64,000 nucleotides of DNA from Ascaphus truei (lineage: Eukaryota > Chordata > Amphibia > Anura > Ascaphidae). Made by a program: the position numbers and the translations under genes. A model generated the notes under the pieces. It had not been told where the DNA came from. It did no database searches and worked only from the letters and a program-made list of their open reading frames with translations. The stretch spans positions 117,539,706 through 117,603,705 of the forward strand of contig CM071571.1 in the NCBI GenBank assembly GCA_036426205.1, read 5' to 3'. Shown here piece after piece: positions 1-10,234 of this stretch (positions are counted from its first letter, which is position 1; each line of letters begins with the position of its first letter).

Positions 1-1449
1 TCCATTCTAATTCTATATATGCACTTTCATTTGTAAGATACTTTTGTAGTAAAGCCTTCGTTACCAACTCCATCTTCTAAAATGACCAATGGTCTGCACC
101 ACAATGTCTGCAATAACCTTGAGCAGCATACAGTACAATATACTATAGTCGCAGGAAATTGTGCATTTTTTTGTCACATACACAGACATAGATGCTTAAG
201 AGCTTCCTATAAATTCCTTTGATTTTATTTAAATATATTGTTTAAATTAATTGATGGGGTAGGTAAGCAATATTGGTTACTCCTATCATAAGAGTTACTT
301 TGTCATGACACTGGAATTAAACACATTTTTTTTCACTTTACATACCAAATTTTGCCTGCAAACATAGGGAGATCAATAGCAACAATTCACCAAACTGAAT
401 TGTATACTATAGATGATGTGGTGGTGATGTTGTGGTATAGTATATGGCGATGTGACATGATAAAGGAAAACAAGGTACTTTTTGCTACAGTTTATATTTT
501 CTTGTCTAATAAAGATGCCTTTTATATGTTTACGAGTGCCCCAGTGCTTCCATCTACCGTGAATATAGTTCTGCTTTTGCCTTTGACGAGGTGCACCGGA
601 CCAAATCCACAATACACCAGAGGAACAGTTGGAGTAATGAACTTAACTCTATGGATACTTTATTTCGATATGGTATGTTACTATCAAAAAGAAATTGATG
701 CATGTGATGTGTCCCATGTTCTATGTTCTTGTATTGGACTAATTCACCAAACTGAGTGTGATGAACCCAGCTGTAATGCAGTTCTTGGTTTCAAGTAGTC
801 AATTCAATTCTGTACAAAAAATATGTTCAAGCTACTTGTAACCTGAATATTAAATCGTTTTTTCCTCAAGAGTGATTTTAAAACCAGCATTGTGTCTAGG
901 AAACATGAGAAAATATTTTTTGAAATATACCCTTTCCGTGCTAATCATATAAAAAGATATACAAACAATCTGCAAATATTTGGGAAATGTATATACAACT
1001 GAGCATGATTTAACATTCCTTATTTTGGTTGCATGTTAGTACAGGTGTTTCCAAATTCTCCTGGATCAAACTCAATAATGCTGCATGTTAAGCACCAAAC
1101 ATAAGCAAAGTGTTATTTGTATAGTATGTCAATTCGACATGAGCAACAATCATACACAAAAGAGATCCAGTTATTTTGATTGCAATAAATCGTTCAGCAA
1201 AAAAGCCATGGAAGACACATTTTTATTGTATTTAAATAGCACTTCATATATTGTTCTTCTACCTGTGAAGACAAACGTGTATTTGTTTTCATTGTTACTG
1301 TTGGTAGATTCATTTTTTTGTCCACCACCAAATCTTTGCTCTGCTTTCATCATCCCATTTGTAATAGTGTACAGCAGCTTTGATGTCATGTACTGCATTG
1401 TGTTTTGCCCCTTTCACAGATCTCTCATCTACTGGTGTCCTCTACTTTG
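1..1449. other. AT-rich DNA, no gene recognised
   Basis: AT-rich sequence with no protein motif, RNA gene or clear repeat boundary. The open frames at 352-798 (+) and 1085-1453 (+) have no recognisable domain and look like chance frames. Confidence 0.6.
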
Positions 1450-1700
1450 GTAATGTGAAAAAGAGGAGTGAGCACTTCGGTCTTGATCAAAATTCAGGCA
1501 TTTATTTTGCCACAGAAACTAACGTTTCCGCAATGATTTAAGTCTTTCTCAAGGTCATGAAGTGTAACCCCTCTCCTAATGGGTTACTAACATGGCTGTT
1601 GTATGTTGGGCCCCACCCTGGGTTGCTATGAGGATCCAGACATCATTCAGGGGTATTTAAGGAGGAGGGACTATTCTAGAAGGTTATGTTCCATCAGGAA
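1450..1700 (-). repeat. Possible retroelement promoter/tail with decayed ribozyme-like box
   Basis: Read on the minus strand, a TATA-like TTAAATAC near 1650 is followed by CTTGAGAAAG, then GGAAACGTTAG, then AATAAATG. The order resembles the promoter and hammerhead-like segments seen elsewhere in this window, but the core bases do not match a hammerhead and no pairing stems are visible. An old, decayed non-autonomous retroelement is a guess. Confidence 0.3.
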
Positions 1701-2438
1701 AAGAGGAGAGGCGCCTTAGGGACAGTAGATAATTAATGTTTATAAAGTAATAGTATAGGCCAGGCCCTCCTGTTTATTATGTTGTCGATAGGGATAGTGC
1801 CAGTTAGGTTAGGATCCCTGAAATAAAGAATGGAGTCCTGAATAAGTAATGAAAATAATACGGCATGCCATAGAGGGCCCCAAGAAAGAGGGCTCCCGGG
1901 TGCCGGTGGATCAGCCCCAACCGCGGATCGGCACTAAAATTCCTCATCATGTCTGAATGGAAGTGGCAGTTCTCAAACAGGCAAAAGGTAATTGATCAAG
2001 TAAGGAAGACCCACCAGGATTTCCGTAGGGGCCCAAAGTAATCGGATTAGTACAGATTATGGTTCCGAAGCAGCCAGCGGGGCCGTCTCCCACATCTACG
2101 AAGAGCAACTAAGTAAATGTTCAAGTGTTAAGAGTGGGCACTGATGAAAGAGCCATGCTAATGTATGTCTGATATAAAATACAGTGCAACATTGGCAAAT
2201 GGTGTATGAGCGGTGCCTGTGCTTGGGGACATGAATAAATGACAGTTGTAGTGCAAAAGTTCTTGGCGCCCATTATTCTACAACCATGCTACCTCACCGC
2301 CCAGCTGCCTGAATCACGCCCCTGAGGTAACCTATGTGGAGTAGCCATACAATACACACCTTTGTAATCTCCCTAGGAGCTGGACAGGGAGGGTTACAGA
2401 AATATGAAGGACAGCTGCAGGTCTGCCCTGGAGTCTTA
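1701..2438. other. Unassigned, LTR-like hints only
   Basis: Moderately GC-rich sequence with two AATAAA signals (near 1822 and 2234) and a TTGGCGCCC near 2264. It could be part of a solo LTR beginning near 1600 with TGTTG and ending near 2282 with CTACA, but no second LTR, tract or coding domain supports this. Confidence 0.25.
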
Positions 2439-2557
2439 GGCCGGTTCTATGCTGCGTGCGCGCTACGTCATGCGCGCGGCAGTTTTAGTTGGCTGAGGTT
2501 AGTCAGCCTTCTAAAATGGTGCCGCGCGCGCGTACGGCAGGGAGAGTGGAACCGGCC
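2439..2557. mobile_element. Foldback MITE (about 119 bp)
   Basis: The ends are inverted copies, GGCCGGTTC at 2439-2447 and GAACCGGCC at 2549-2557. Inside, a second inverted pair (GCGCGCGGC with GCCGCGCGCGC, and TTTTAG with CTAAAA) makes nearly the whole unit a hairpin. It has no coding capacity. It is probably a non-autonomous DNA transposon of unknown superfamily. Confidence 0.6.
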
Positions 2558-2613
2558 GACAGGGGGGAAGATGAGAAAAAAAATGGATTTGCACCGCTGC
2601 TGAAAATGTAAGA

Positions 2614-2879
2614 ATATGTGTGAATATATGTGTGTATGTGTGTGTGTATGTGTGTGTGTATGTGTGTGTGTATGTGTGTGTGTGTATGTGTGTGTGTATG
2701 TGTGTGTGTGTGTGTGTGTGTGTTGTGTGTGTATGTGTGTGTGTAGGGTTGTGTGTTGTGTGTGTGTATGTGTTGTGTGTATGTGTGTGTGTATGTGGTG
2801 TGTATTGTGTGTGTTGTGTTGGTGTGTGTGGTGTATGTGTGTGTGTATGTGTGTGTGGGGTGTGTGTGGTGTGGTGTGT

Positions 2880-2933
<54 letters not shown>

Positions 2934-2936
2934 TAC
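2614..2936. repeat. (TG)n / TGTGTATG microsatellite
   Basis: Over 300 bp of TG repeats interrupted by TATG, TTG and GGTG variants. Long open frames on both strands here encode only Cys/Val or His/Thr repeats and are artefacts. Confidence 0.97.
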
Positions 2937-2989
2937 AATGTTTTAAAAAAATTATTAAAGGATTCATTTATTTATTTGAAAACGTATTT

Positions 2990-2991
<2 letters not shown>

Positions 2992-3024
<33 letters not shown>
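2992..3024. repeat. (CA)n microsatellite
   Basis: Uninterrupted CA dinucleotides, complementary in sense to the TG tract about 60 bp upstream, so the two could fold back. The next 90 bp (to about 3115) is alternating purine-pyrimidine and GC-rich. Confidence 0.95.
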
Positions 3025-3027
<3 letters not shown>

Positions 3028-3395
3028 CCTCACTAGTGCACATTATACACACAAAACGTGTGCGGCACGTGCACGCGCCTTCACACAGGCACGTGCGTGC
3101 GCATGGCCGCACACAGTATATAACAGCCCTTAGGAGCATCGGTATTTATACTAAAAAACTTATGTTTTATTATATGGAGATCTCAAAAATATTCTTTATA
3201 GGACATGACGTACTATACTTTGGTGACCCTGTCTTTGCCTCAGGGACATTCAGAAAAATTGAGTCTTTCAAATCTCTTTCTAATACGTGAAGAGTGGTCA
3301 TTCACCTGTCCTATTATTGTGTCATCTACTGTGTGCTGTTTTTACCATCATAGGGATTAATCCAAACATACAAGAGTAAAAAACATACTGTAAGG

Positions 3396-3618
3396 TAGGA
3401 GTTCTCAACCAGTCCTCACGACCCCCCAAAAGGTCAGGTTTTAAGGATATCCCTGCTTCAGCACAGGTGGCTCAATCTGTTGCTCAGTCAAAGACTGAAC
3501 CACTGATTGGGCCACCTTTGCTGAATCAGGGACTGATTGAGACACCTGTGCTGAAGCAGGGATTTCCTGAAAATCTGACCTGTTTGGGGGTCTTGAGGAC
3601 TGGATTTGAGAACCCCTT
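3396..3618. mobile_element. hAT-like (Charlie-type) MITE
   Basis: About 30-bp terminal inverted repeats containing GTTCTCAA and CAGTCCTCA at the left and TGAGGACTG and TTGAGAAC at the right. An inner inverted pair carries CCTGCTTCAGCACAGGTG. The flanking 8-mers (3388-3395 and 3619-3626) match at 6 of 8 positions, as expected for a hAT target duplication. It is non-coding. The end resembles the vertebrate hAT consensus GGGGTTCTCAA. Confidence 0.75.
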
Positions 3619-3774
3619 TTGTAAAGTATATGATTTAATCCAAAGAAACAATTAAAAAGATGAACAGCCTTCAAGCACTGAGAATAAAATCAAGATAATA
3701 ACATATACCAGCATGCCCAAGGCTTGTTAGAAAATCTCTTAATTACTGTATCAAGATTAATAGTTGGGAAAAGG

Positions 3775-4014
3775 AAAGGCTCAGTGAGTAAAGACACTGG
3801 CTGGCACTGAGTTTAAAGCAGGGGAACCTGGTTCAATTCCCAGTGTCGGCTCCTTGTGACCTTGGGCAAGTCACTTTATCTCCCTGTTCATCAGGCACCA
3901 AAAACATAGATTGTAAGCACCACGGGGCAGGGACCTGTGCCTGCAAAATGTCTCTGTAAAGCGCTACATAAAACTAGCAGCACTATACAAGAACATGCTA
4001 TTATTATTATTACC
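3775..4014 (+). mobile_element. tRNA-derived SINE with MIR/V-SINE-like core
   Basis: The head is tRNA-like: GGCTCAGTGAG resembles an A box, and the B box GGTTCAATTCC is at 3830-3840. The central core TGACCTTGGGCAAGTCACTT (3857-3876) is shared by MIR and V-SINE families. It is followed by an L2-like tail (ATTGTAAGC, GGGGCAGGGAC) and an ATT repeat at about 4001-4012. The tail implies mobilisation by an L2/CR1-type LINE. Confidence 0.88.
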
Positions 4015-6000
4015 CCACAAGGTTAGAAACTAATTTGGGCATTTACAGTGTAATTCAAATTGATGTATTATGCAATTTGTATATATATATATAAAAAAAA
4101 ACATAAAGCAGGTAAAGATCAGACATCTTAAAAGAAATAACTGTGGTTACAGAATAGAATTTGACTGCCTGCAACAATCTGCTAGTGAATGTAAACATTT
4201 TTGAGAAACTAGACATTTGAACTGTACAAATATTTTCTAGTCGCATAGATTCACCTGTAGATTTTAATATCTGGATGTTTGAGAATGCTGTAATGATAAA
4301 TTGATTAAATATACTGTATCATTAACAGTGATATATGAAGACTCAAATCTTTGTGAGAAATGTTGATGTAGTGCACTCACTAATACTTAACATGCTGGTC
4401 ACATTAAAGACAGATTACATGAATCACTTTACTCATACCTCTCATAGATATCCACTGATTATTCTCCGAACTCCCTATTATCACAGTGCACATGGAGTAT
4501 TTCCATAATCCCCTCATGGCTTAGTTTTGAGTCATTGATTGCATGCTGCAAAATAAGGAAGTGTGAGCTAGTTTTAACCTGATTAAAATCTAAAGATGTG
4601 CTCTTAACCCTGTGTTTTGGTTCCAATATTTTTGACTATTTATTTTCATTATTTTCATTATTACATTTCTTCATTTATCTCTCTGATCCACCAAGGTGTT
4701 AACTCAGTGCTAACAACGGGACGTTTAAAGAAAACAAAAATCGTTATTTTCTCTGAAGTTAACACATATCCACAAAGCTGCTGTACAGTAATTATATGAA
4801 AAACTGGCTAGATCTAAAGTTGAGAATCAGCAAGCTTTTGCTAAGAAGTCTAAAGTATTGTTAACTACTGCACACAGTGGATCCCCACCATCTTCCACAC
4901 AATGACTATAGGTGCTGCCCAGGGACAGTTGGGGGATGTCACTACCCCACGTCTTTTACTGTAATGAGAAGAGGGTGGATCCTCCTGTTTTTTTTACTGG
5001 TTAGATCACTTCCTATACTCCATAGGAACACAGGATGCGATCTAAGGTAACAAAACCCCATCCATGGGAATAAAGTAGTCACTACGTCATGGGGCCCCTG
5101 AAGTGGCAGACCCTATAACCTAGTGACTATATCCTGGGCAACCCAAAGGGTTAAACGGTAATACGAGTAAATGTACAATAGCTAGTGAAATACAAGTACT
5201 GTAGCTTTCATGGTACATACTGTATGAATGACCCTCAATAACTTTTTGTCAATGTGGCACTATCATCAATGTCAAACTATAAAAATGACATAATGCTAAA
5301 AAAAAATAATTCAAACCTGTTCTCTTTCTATTTCTCAACCCAACACAAGAAGGAATACTATTTTTAGTAGATATAAACGAAACTGAAAATAGACACTGTA
5401 TTTCCAAAGTTACTGTACATAGATCACCCAAAACAAATATTGACTAGCATGTTCAAGACAACTTTAAATTAAACTTTGTATTACAATATATATTAGCGTA
5501 ATATAATTGTAAGATATTTTCTGTGCAGGCATTTTCTTTTAAAGCCTTCTAATCCCTTTTTAGAGCCTCATGTTTATGCAAATCGTCAACATAAATAGCT
5601 TGAATAGTTTGTAATATTTAACAATTTAATATTATTCCAAGAGAGATACTGACTGAGGAATGTATAACAATAGTTGAAGTTCAAGGCATTTCTAAATGTC
5701 ATTGTCATCTATTATTAATGTAAAAGACATGCATTTACATACTTAAGAATGTACTGAGTTTTAGCTCTAATCCTCGTTTTTTTTAGAAAAAAACACAATA
5801 GCATGTATATAAGTATATGACATTCTGCACTTTTGTGTACATTCTAAAGAATTGCTGAAATATAGAAAACTAAAAAAATTACGGAAGTGTGTAATATGTA
5901 GGTAGTTTTCCAACTAAGGGGCCTATTCAGGTAGCTTTTATAAGATGAATAAACACACAATCCCAGCAAGCTTAAAACCCCAAAACCCACCACATCATAA
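4015..6000. other. AT-rich DNA, no gene recognised
   Basis: About 2 kb of AT-rich, single-copy-looking sequence. Short frames at 4055-4246, 4617-4799 and 5249-5431 have no recognisable motif. Confidence 0.6.
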
Positions 6001-6009
6001 ATACTATAT

Positions 6010-6240
6010 ACTGTATATATATGTAGAGGTGTAGGTACCGTGTTAGCGGAGCTTTAATAATCAAAAATGATAGACAATACCGTTCTGTGGCTAATGAAAT
6101 GCTTTTATTTGTGCGAGCTTTCGAGATACACTGATCTCTTCTTCCAGCGATGGTACATTGAATAAAGCAGCAAGGTTAAACTTAAAAACAGACGACAGGT
6201 GAGGTGAGACGGGACAGGGGCTAAACAAGAGAATGAATCT
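6010..6240 (-). repeat. Dispersed repeat with stem-loop box
   Basis: Contains the box CGAGCTTTCGAGATACAC then TGATCTCTTCTTCCAG. On the minus strand this gives GAAGA, a GAGAT/ATCTC stem and CGAAAGC, a hammerhead-like order, but the core has an extra G and stem I is not visible. It is probably a tail of an interspersed retroelement; the family is not identified. Confidence 0.4.
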
Positions 6241-6525
6241 GCATCGCCACAGCATCACAGCATCAAAGCATCACACGCGGAACAAGAGACAGTCCTGTCG
6301 GCGAACATTTCTCTGACTCTGGCCACAAGATGAACGATCTGAAGGTGGCCATACTCAAAGGCAATCTTTGAACACAGAAAGAGAGATGGTTGCATGAATA
6401 CAATCTTCTGTGTGATGTCTGCCTGCAGCGGGGGCGGCGCCTTCCCTGCACACAGACAGCCCCTCCTCCTCTGTCCCAGTTTTCAGCCGCACATGGGGGA
6501 CTGGAGCAGGCTTAATAGTGAAAGT

Positions 6526-6553
6526 AAGTAAGTGTGTGTGTGTGTGTGTGTGT
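6526..6553. repeat. (GT)n microsatellite
   Basis: Short GT run directly before the GA-rich minisatellite. Confidence 0.9.
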
Positions 6554-6571
6554 GGTGTGTGAGACAAGAGA

Positions 6572-6890
6572 GACATGGAGAGGTGGGAGACATTGGGGGG
6601 GGGAGAGAAAGAGAGACATGGAAAGGTGGTAGACATATTGGGGGGAGGGGAGAGAAAGCGAGACATGGAGAGGTGGGAGATATATTGGAGGAGAGGGAGA
6701 GAAAGAGAGACATGGAGAGGTGGGAGAAATATTGGTGGGAGGGGGAGAGAAAGAGAGACATGGAGAGGTGGGAGAAATATTGGGGGGAGGGGGAGAGAAA
6801 GAGAGACATGGAGAGGTGGGAGACATATTTGGGGAGGGGGTAGAAAGAGAGACATGGAGAGGTGCGAGGCATATTGGGGAGAGGGGGAGA
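6572..6890. repeat. GA-rich minisatellite, about 47-bp unit, 7 copies
   Basis: GACATGGAGAGGTGGGAG recurs at about 6572, 6615, 6662, 6709, 6757, 6805 and 6851, a spacing of 43-48 bp, separated by G-rich GGGGGGAGGGG blocks. Frames through the array on both strands are artefacts. Runs of G on the plus strand could form G-quadruplexes. Confidence 0.93.
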
Positions 6891-7440
6891 GAGACACTGG
6901 GGGAAGATGAGAAAGAAAGACACTGGGGAGAGGTGAGAGAGAGACACTGGGGGAAGGTGAGAGAGAGACACTGAGGGGAAGGTATGAGAGAGACACTGGG
7001 GGGGAGGTGAGAGAGAAAGACACTGGGGGAGGTCAGATAGAAAGACACTGGGGGGAAGGTGAGAGGAAGACACCGGGGGAAGGTGAGAGAGAGAGACACT
7101 GGGGGGAAGATGAGAGATAGAGACACTGGGGGAAGGTGAGAGAGACACCGGGGGAAGGTGAGAGAGACACTAGGGGAAGGTGAGAGATACACTGGGGGAA
7201 GATGAGAGAGAGACACTGGGGGAAGGTGTGAGAGAGACACTGGGGGGAGGTGAGAGACACTGGGGGGAGGTGAGAGAAAATGAAACTGGGGGAAGGTTTG
7301 AGAAAGACATTGGGGGAAGGTGAAGAGACACTGGGGGAAGGTGAGAGAGACACTGGGGGAAGGTGAGAGAGACACTGGGGGGAGGTGAGAGAGACACTGG
7401 CTGGAGGGAGAGACACAATGGCTGGAGGGAAAGACACAAT
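6891..7440. repeat. GA-rich minisatellite, short unit
   Basis: Irregular repeats of GAGAGACACTGGGGGAAGGT with a 19-38 bp spacing. It follows the 47-bp array without a break and shares GAGAGACA with it, so the two probably have one origin. Confidence 0.92.
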
Positions 7441-8134
7441 GGCTAAATGGAGGGATGAAGGTCAGGCAGAGATGGCAGAATTGAGGGGCTTGGGAGGATG
7501 AGTTTTGGGGGGGCTGAGGGTTATTCTTTGTGTCAGGGGGGTCTCTTGGGAGTATTGATCAGCAGGGGAGATTCATCAGTACCCCCCTTGAGTTTGGTTA
7601 TGGGGGTCCCTGATCCCTGGGCAACATTTAAAACAGGAATAAATAAATAAATAATACATAAAACTGGTAGGTAGGAGTGGATGACACTGTGGAAAGCAAA
7701 TGGGAGAAGAAAAAAGGGGAGGGAAAAAAAGGGGGGGTGGGAGAGGGAAGGAATGTAGCAATTAGGTGGATGAATGCCCCCTCAAATGGATTGCCTTTGT
7801 GCACCAAAAAAAACATATTACCAGATGCAAGCAAACAATAAACAGTGATCCAATACTAGTATACTGCCTGCACGCACGCCTGTAGCCCAAGCGATTTGTG
7901 AACTTGGCTGCAGGAGATTGTAGACGCATGGTGGACGAGTCACAAAGCTGGTTCGCCCTCATTGGCTGAACCAGCTCACATGCACTGACGTCATGTGATT
8001 TTGATTACATCCGGCAGGGTGGGCCGGAGAAATTTCACGGATTAAATGGGGGGCTCGGCATAACAAGTATGCTCACCCCTGTGTTGAGCGTATTGTGTGT
8101 GTATATATGGGCTCCATGTAAATGGATATTCCAT
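7441..8134. other. Unassigned region before the ribozyme repeat
   Basis: G-rich and then mixed sequence with no gene. A short palindrome (AGCTGGTTCGCC with GGCTGAACCAGCT) lies near 7940-7975. A similar AGCTGGTTCGCCCTCATTGG occurs in the MITE at 59.1 kb, so part may be an old MITE. Confidence 0.4.
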
Positions 8135-8345
8135 GCAAAAGGTGACACATTGTGTGCTCATTTGCATGTCATTTCCCAGAATCCCTTGCTGCAGTGGGAG
8201 CACTGTATGCGAGGTGATAATGGTTGAAAGTCAGGGTTGCAGACCTGTGTAAGACGTGAATTTGCTCACAAGTTATATTCTTTATTGGCTATATGCTAAC
8301 GGTGGACGTTTTCTGTCGCCTTTTTCACCCACCATAACTTAAAAT
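8135..8345 (-). repeat. Inverted partial copy of the 406-bp ribozyme repeat
   Basis: Reverse complement of the first ~210 bp of the unit at 8881. Shared blocks include CCCAGAATCCCTTGCTGCAG and GGTTGCAGACCTGT. It lacks the part of the unit that carries the ribozyme. With the direct copy it forms an inverted pair around the MITE at 8394-8811. Confidence 0.85.
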
Positions 8346-8393
8346 GTATGGTATATATATCTATATATATATAGATATATATACAGCTTAACC

Positions 8394-8811
8394 CCGTTAT
8401 AGCGTGGTCCTCGGGGGCCACCCGTGACCACCGCGTTATAAACGGGGTCGCGGAAAAAAAATTGCCGCCGTGTCCGCCGGAGAGGGAAAGCTGAGAACTC
8501 TCCCAGCGTTCCCAGACTCGGTGGGGCAGCGGCAACAGCACACAGCACTTACCCAGCATCTGGCAGCTCTTCTCCCTGTCTCTGGTTCCTGTGAGTGTGT
8601 GCAGTGTGCTGTGAGTGTGTGCATTGTGCTGTGAATGTATGCAGTGTGCTGTGAATGTATGCAGTGTGCAGTGAGTGTGTGCAGTGAGTGTGTGCAGTGT
8701 GTGTGCAAAAAAACAAAATGTAAATTATTTTTTTATAATTCGGGGTCCACGCTCAAACCGCGGTATAAGCGGATGCGCGTTACAGCGGATCACGCTATAA
8801 CAGGGTTGAGG
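8394..8811 (+). mobile_element. Short Tigger/pogo-like MITE (418 bp)
   Basis: Starts CAGCTTAACCCCGTTATAGC and ends with the imperfect inverted form (GCTATAACAGGGTTGAGG), flanked by TA on both sides, as for Tc1/mariner-pogo insertions. The inside is a GC-rich block, then a GTGTGCAGTGTGCTGTGA minisatellite (about 8590-8705), then a T-rich stretch. The order and termini match the 2.6-3.3 kb elements at 13.2, 23.3 and 34.9 kb, so this is a short member of that family. It is non-coding. Confidence 0.85.
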
Positions 8812-8812
8812 T

Positions 8813-8880
8813 ATATATATATATATATATATATGTTATGTTATTATGAGGTGTATATATATATATATATATATATATGT
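8813..8880. repeat. (TA)n microsatellites
   Basis: Two TA runs separated by GTTATGTTATTATGAGG. They lie between the MITE and the ribozyme repeat and probably grew from the TA target site. Confidence 0.9.
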
Positions 8881-9286
8881 TATTATTAAGGTTATGGTGG
8901 GTAAAAAAGTGACAAAAACCCTCCACAGTAAAGCATAAAGCAACTGTAAATATTACTGTATGTTCCTTTGCATGTCTTAGACAGGTCTGCAACCCTGTCT
9001 TTCCCCATTATCGCCCAGCATACAGCGCTTCCACTGCAGCAAGGGATTCTGGGAAATGACTTGCAAATGAGCACTCAGTGCCACCTTTTGTCTCAAGCTC
9101 GTATTACACAAGCAAATCCTCAAGCCAATGCATCCTGTTTTAAACACAGCTTTTAGACAGAGGCTGGGATGAGATGCAAAGCCATTAAACCCACTCACAG
9201 ACATGTTTCAACCTTGATGGGTATCATCAGTGTGAGGTTGGACTTAATGGCTATGCAGGTTTGAGACTAGACTAGGTAATCACCAC
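8881..9286 (-). repeat. 406-bp tandem repeat unit carrying a hammerhead ribozyme
   Basis: The first ~190 bp (TATTATTAAGGTTATGGTGGG to GGGAAATGAC) recur from 9287, giving a 406-bp period. The remaining part holds the ribozyme on the minus strand (9194-9236). No coding capacity. Tandem non-coding units with hammerheads are known from newt satellite 2, schistosome satellites and retrozymes; assignment to a named family is not possible here. Confidence 0.8.
9194..9236 (-). ncRNA. Hammerhead ribozyme, type I, self-complementary stem III
   Basis: On the minus strand: stem I CTCACA, core CTGATGA, a short stem II (ACC/GGT), GAAA, stem III ACATGT, cleavage triplet GTC, then TGTGAG. CTCACA and TGTGAG pair perfectly over 6 bp. 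All conserved core bases are present (CUGAUGA, GAAA, NUH = GUC). ACATGT is its own reverse complement and leaves no hairpin loop, so stem III would form between two copies (dimeric hammerhead). Not tested for activity. Confidence 0.85.
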
Positions 9287-9478
9287 TATTATTAAGGTTA
9301 TGATGGGTAAAAAAAAGTGACAAAAACCCTCCACAGTAAAGCATAAAGCAACTGTAAATATTACTGTATGTTCATTTGCATGTCTTAGACAGGTCTGCAA
9401 CCCTGTCTTTCCCCATTATCGCCCAGCATACAGCGCTTCCACTGCAGCAAGGGATTCTGGGAAATGACCATGCAAATG
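9287..9478 (-). repeat. Second, truncated 406-bp unit
   Basis: Repeats the first ~190 bp of the unit at 8881 with few differences and then stops in a (TA)n run (about 9480-9508), before the ribozyme part. Confidence 0.85.
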
Positions 9479-9479
9479 T

Positions 9480-9508
<29 letters not shown>

Positions 9509-9510
<2 letters not shown>

Positions 9511-10137
9511 AAGAGATGACCTAGGCGCAAATAAGCCAGGAAAGAGACAAAAGGAAAATATCATAGGGCAGTATGTCTGTTAATATCAGAGATAAGGTGG
9601 TAAGATATACACTTACACTTAATCAGCCAAATATAAGCCTTTAATCCACCACTGGGATTCAGGAACACTGGTACTGGTATTTCCTCGTTGTTTGCACGGA
9701 TCTCAGACTCTCCACGTGTGCTGCTTACTTCAAGGGTCACCTTTTCATCTGCAGCAGCCGCGTGTCTCCTTAACACAGGATAGAGCTCACCGGGGAGGGG
9801 GGGGGGGGGGGGGGGGGGGGGAAGAGGGACAATGGAACAAAGATAGTGTAAAATCTTTTATTATAAAAATTATCTAAAAAATAACAAACAGTATCTCACT
9901 CACATGGTGTGAAATAATCTCAAGCAGTTGAGAGTTTAAATTGAGTCTCTCACACTCGTAGAGTAAGGTGTCCGGTCCACTGCACTGCTGTTAGCCTGGT
10001 TTACTTCCGCGTCACGTGTTCCGGCTCCAATTCTCGCGAGACTTCGACCTCCGATGACGTCACAGCGCTTTCTCCTCTCCGGTCTGCAGCGCGTCTCACT
10101 CTGCTCGGTTTGCGATATCTGCAATAACTGCAGGATC
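9509..10137 (-). repeat. Body of a promoter-ribozyme retro-unit
   Basis: Non-coding sequence that would lie downstream of the ribozyme at 10138-10176 on the minus strand. It holds TCTCGCGAGA and a TGACGTCA (CRE-like) site near 10055 and a long G run at about 9797-9821. It may be a PLE-type LTR or a non-autonomous relative; no reverse transcriptase is attached. Confidence 0.45.
9796..9822 (+). repeat. Poly-G tract
   Basis: About 26 consecutive G residues. The length in the assembly is unreliable. Potential G-quadruplex. Confidence 0.9.
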
Positions 10138-10176
10138 TGCCCTACGCGTTTCTCCTCTAGGGCTTCCTCAGGGGCA
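10138..10176 (-). ncRNA. Hammerhead-type ribozyme motif, self-complementary stem III
   Basis: On the minus strand: stem I TGCCC, core CTGAGGA (fits CUGANGA), a weak stem II (2-3 bp), GAAA, stem III ACGCGT, H17 = A, then GGGCA. TGCCC/GGGCA pair over 5 bp. ACGCGT is self-complementary, so a dimeric fold is needed. The weak stem II lowers confidence in activity but not in family membership. Confidence 0.72.
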
Positions 10177-10203
10177 TAATGCCATTGTGTCTCCCTACCC
10201 CTG

Positions 10204-10234
10204 GTATATATACCCACCTCCTGTGACTGATTGG
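10204..10234 (-). promoter_or_regulatory. CCAAT and TATA boxes upstream of the ribozyme
   Basis: On the minus strand CCAAT (10230-10234) is followed by GTATATATACC (about 10203-10212). The TATA box ends about 28 nt before the ribozyme stem I, so a transcript would start nearly at the ribozyme. Confidence 0.55.

Noticed and set aside
352..798. 148-aa plus frame as a host gene
   Set aside because: No recognisable domain, no splice or promoter context, and composition like the flanking AT-rich DNA.
1595..2282. Solo LTR call
   Set aside because: TG...CA ends and AATAAA can be found, but such ends are common by chance and there is no second LTR, primer site or target duplication.
2468..3290. Long frames through the TG/CA tracts
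   Set aside because: They translate to Cys/Val or His/Thr dipeptide repeats in several frames at once, which is a microsatellite artefact.
6105..6150. Hammerhead-like box in the 6.0-6.2 kb repeat
   Set aside because: Stem II and a GAAA-like segment are present, but the core reads CTGGAAGA and no stem I halves pair.
6355..7439. Ser/Pro/Leu-rich minus frames up to 287 aa
   Set aside because: They are translations of the GA-rich minisatellites; several overlapping frames stay open because of the repeat.
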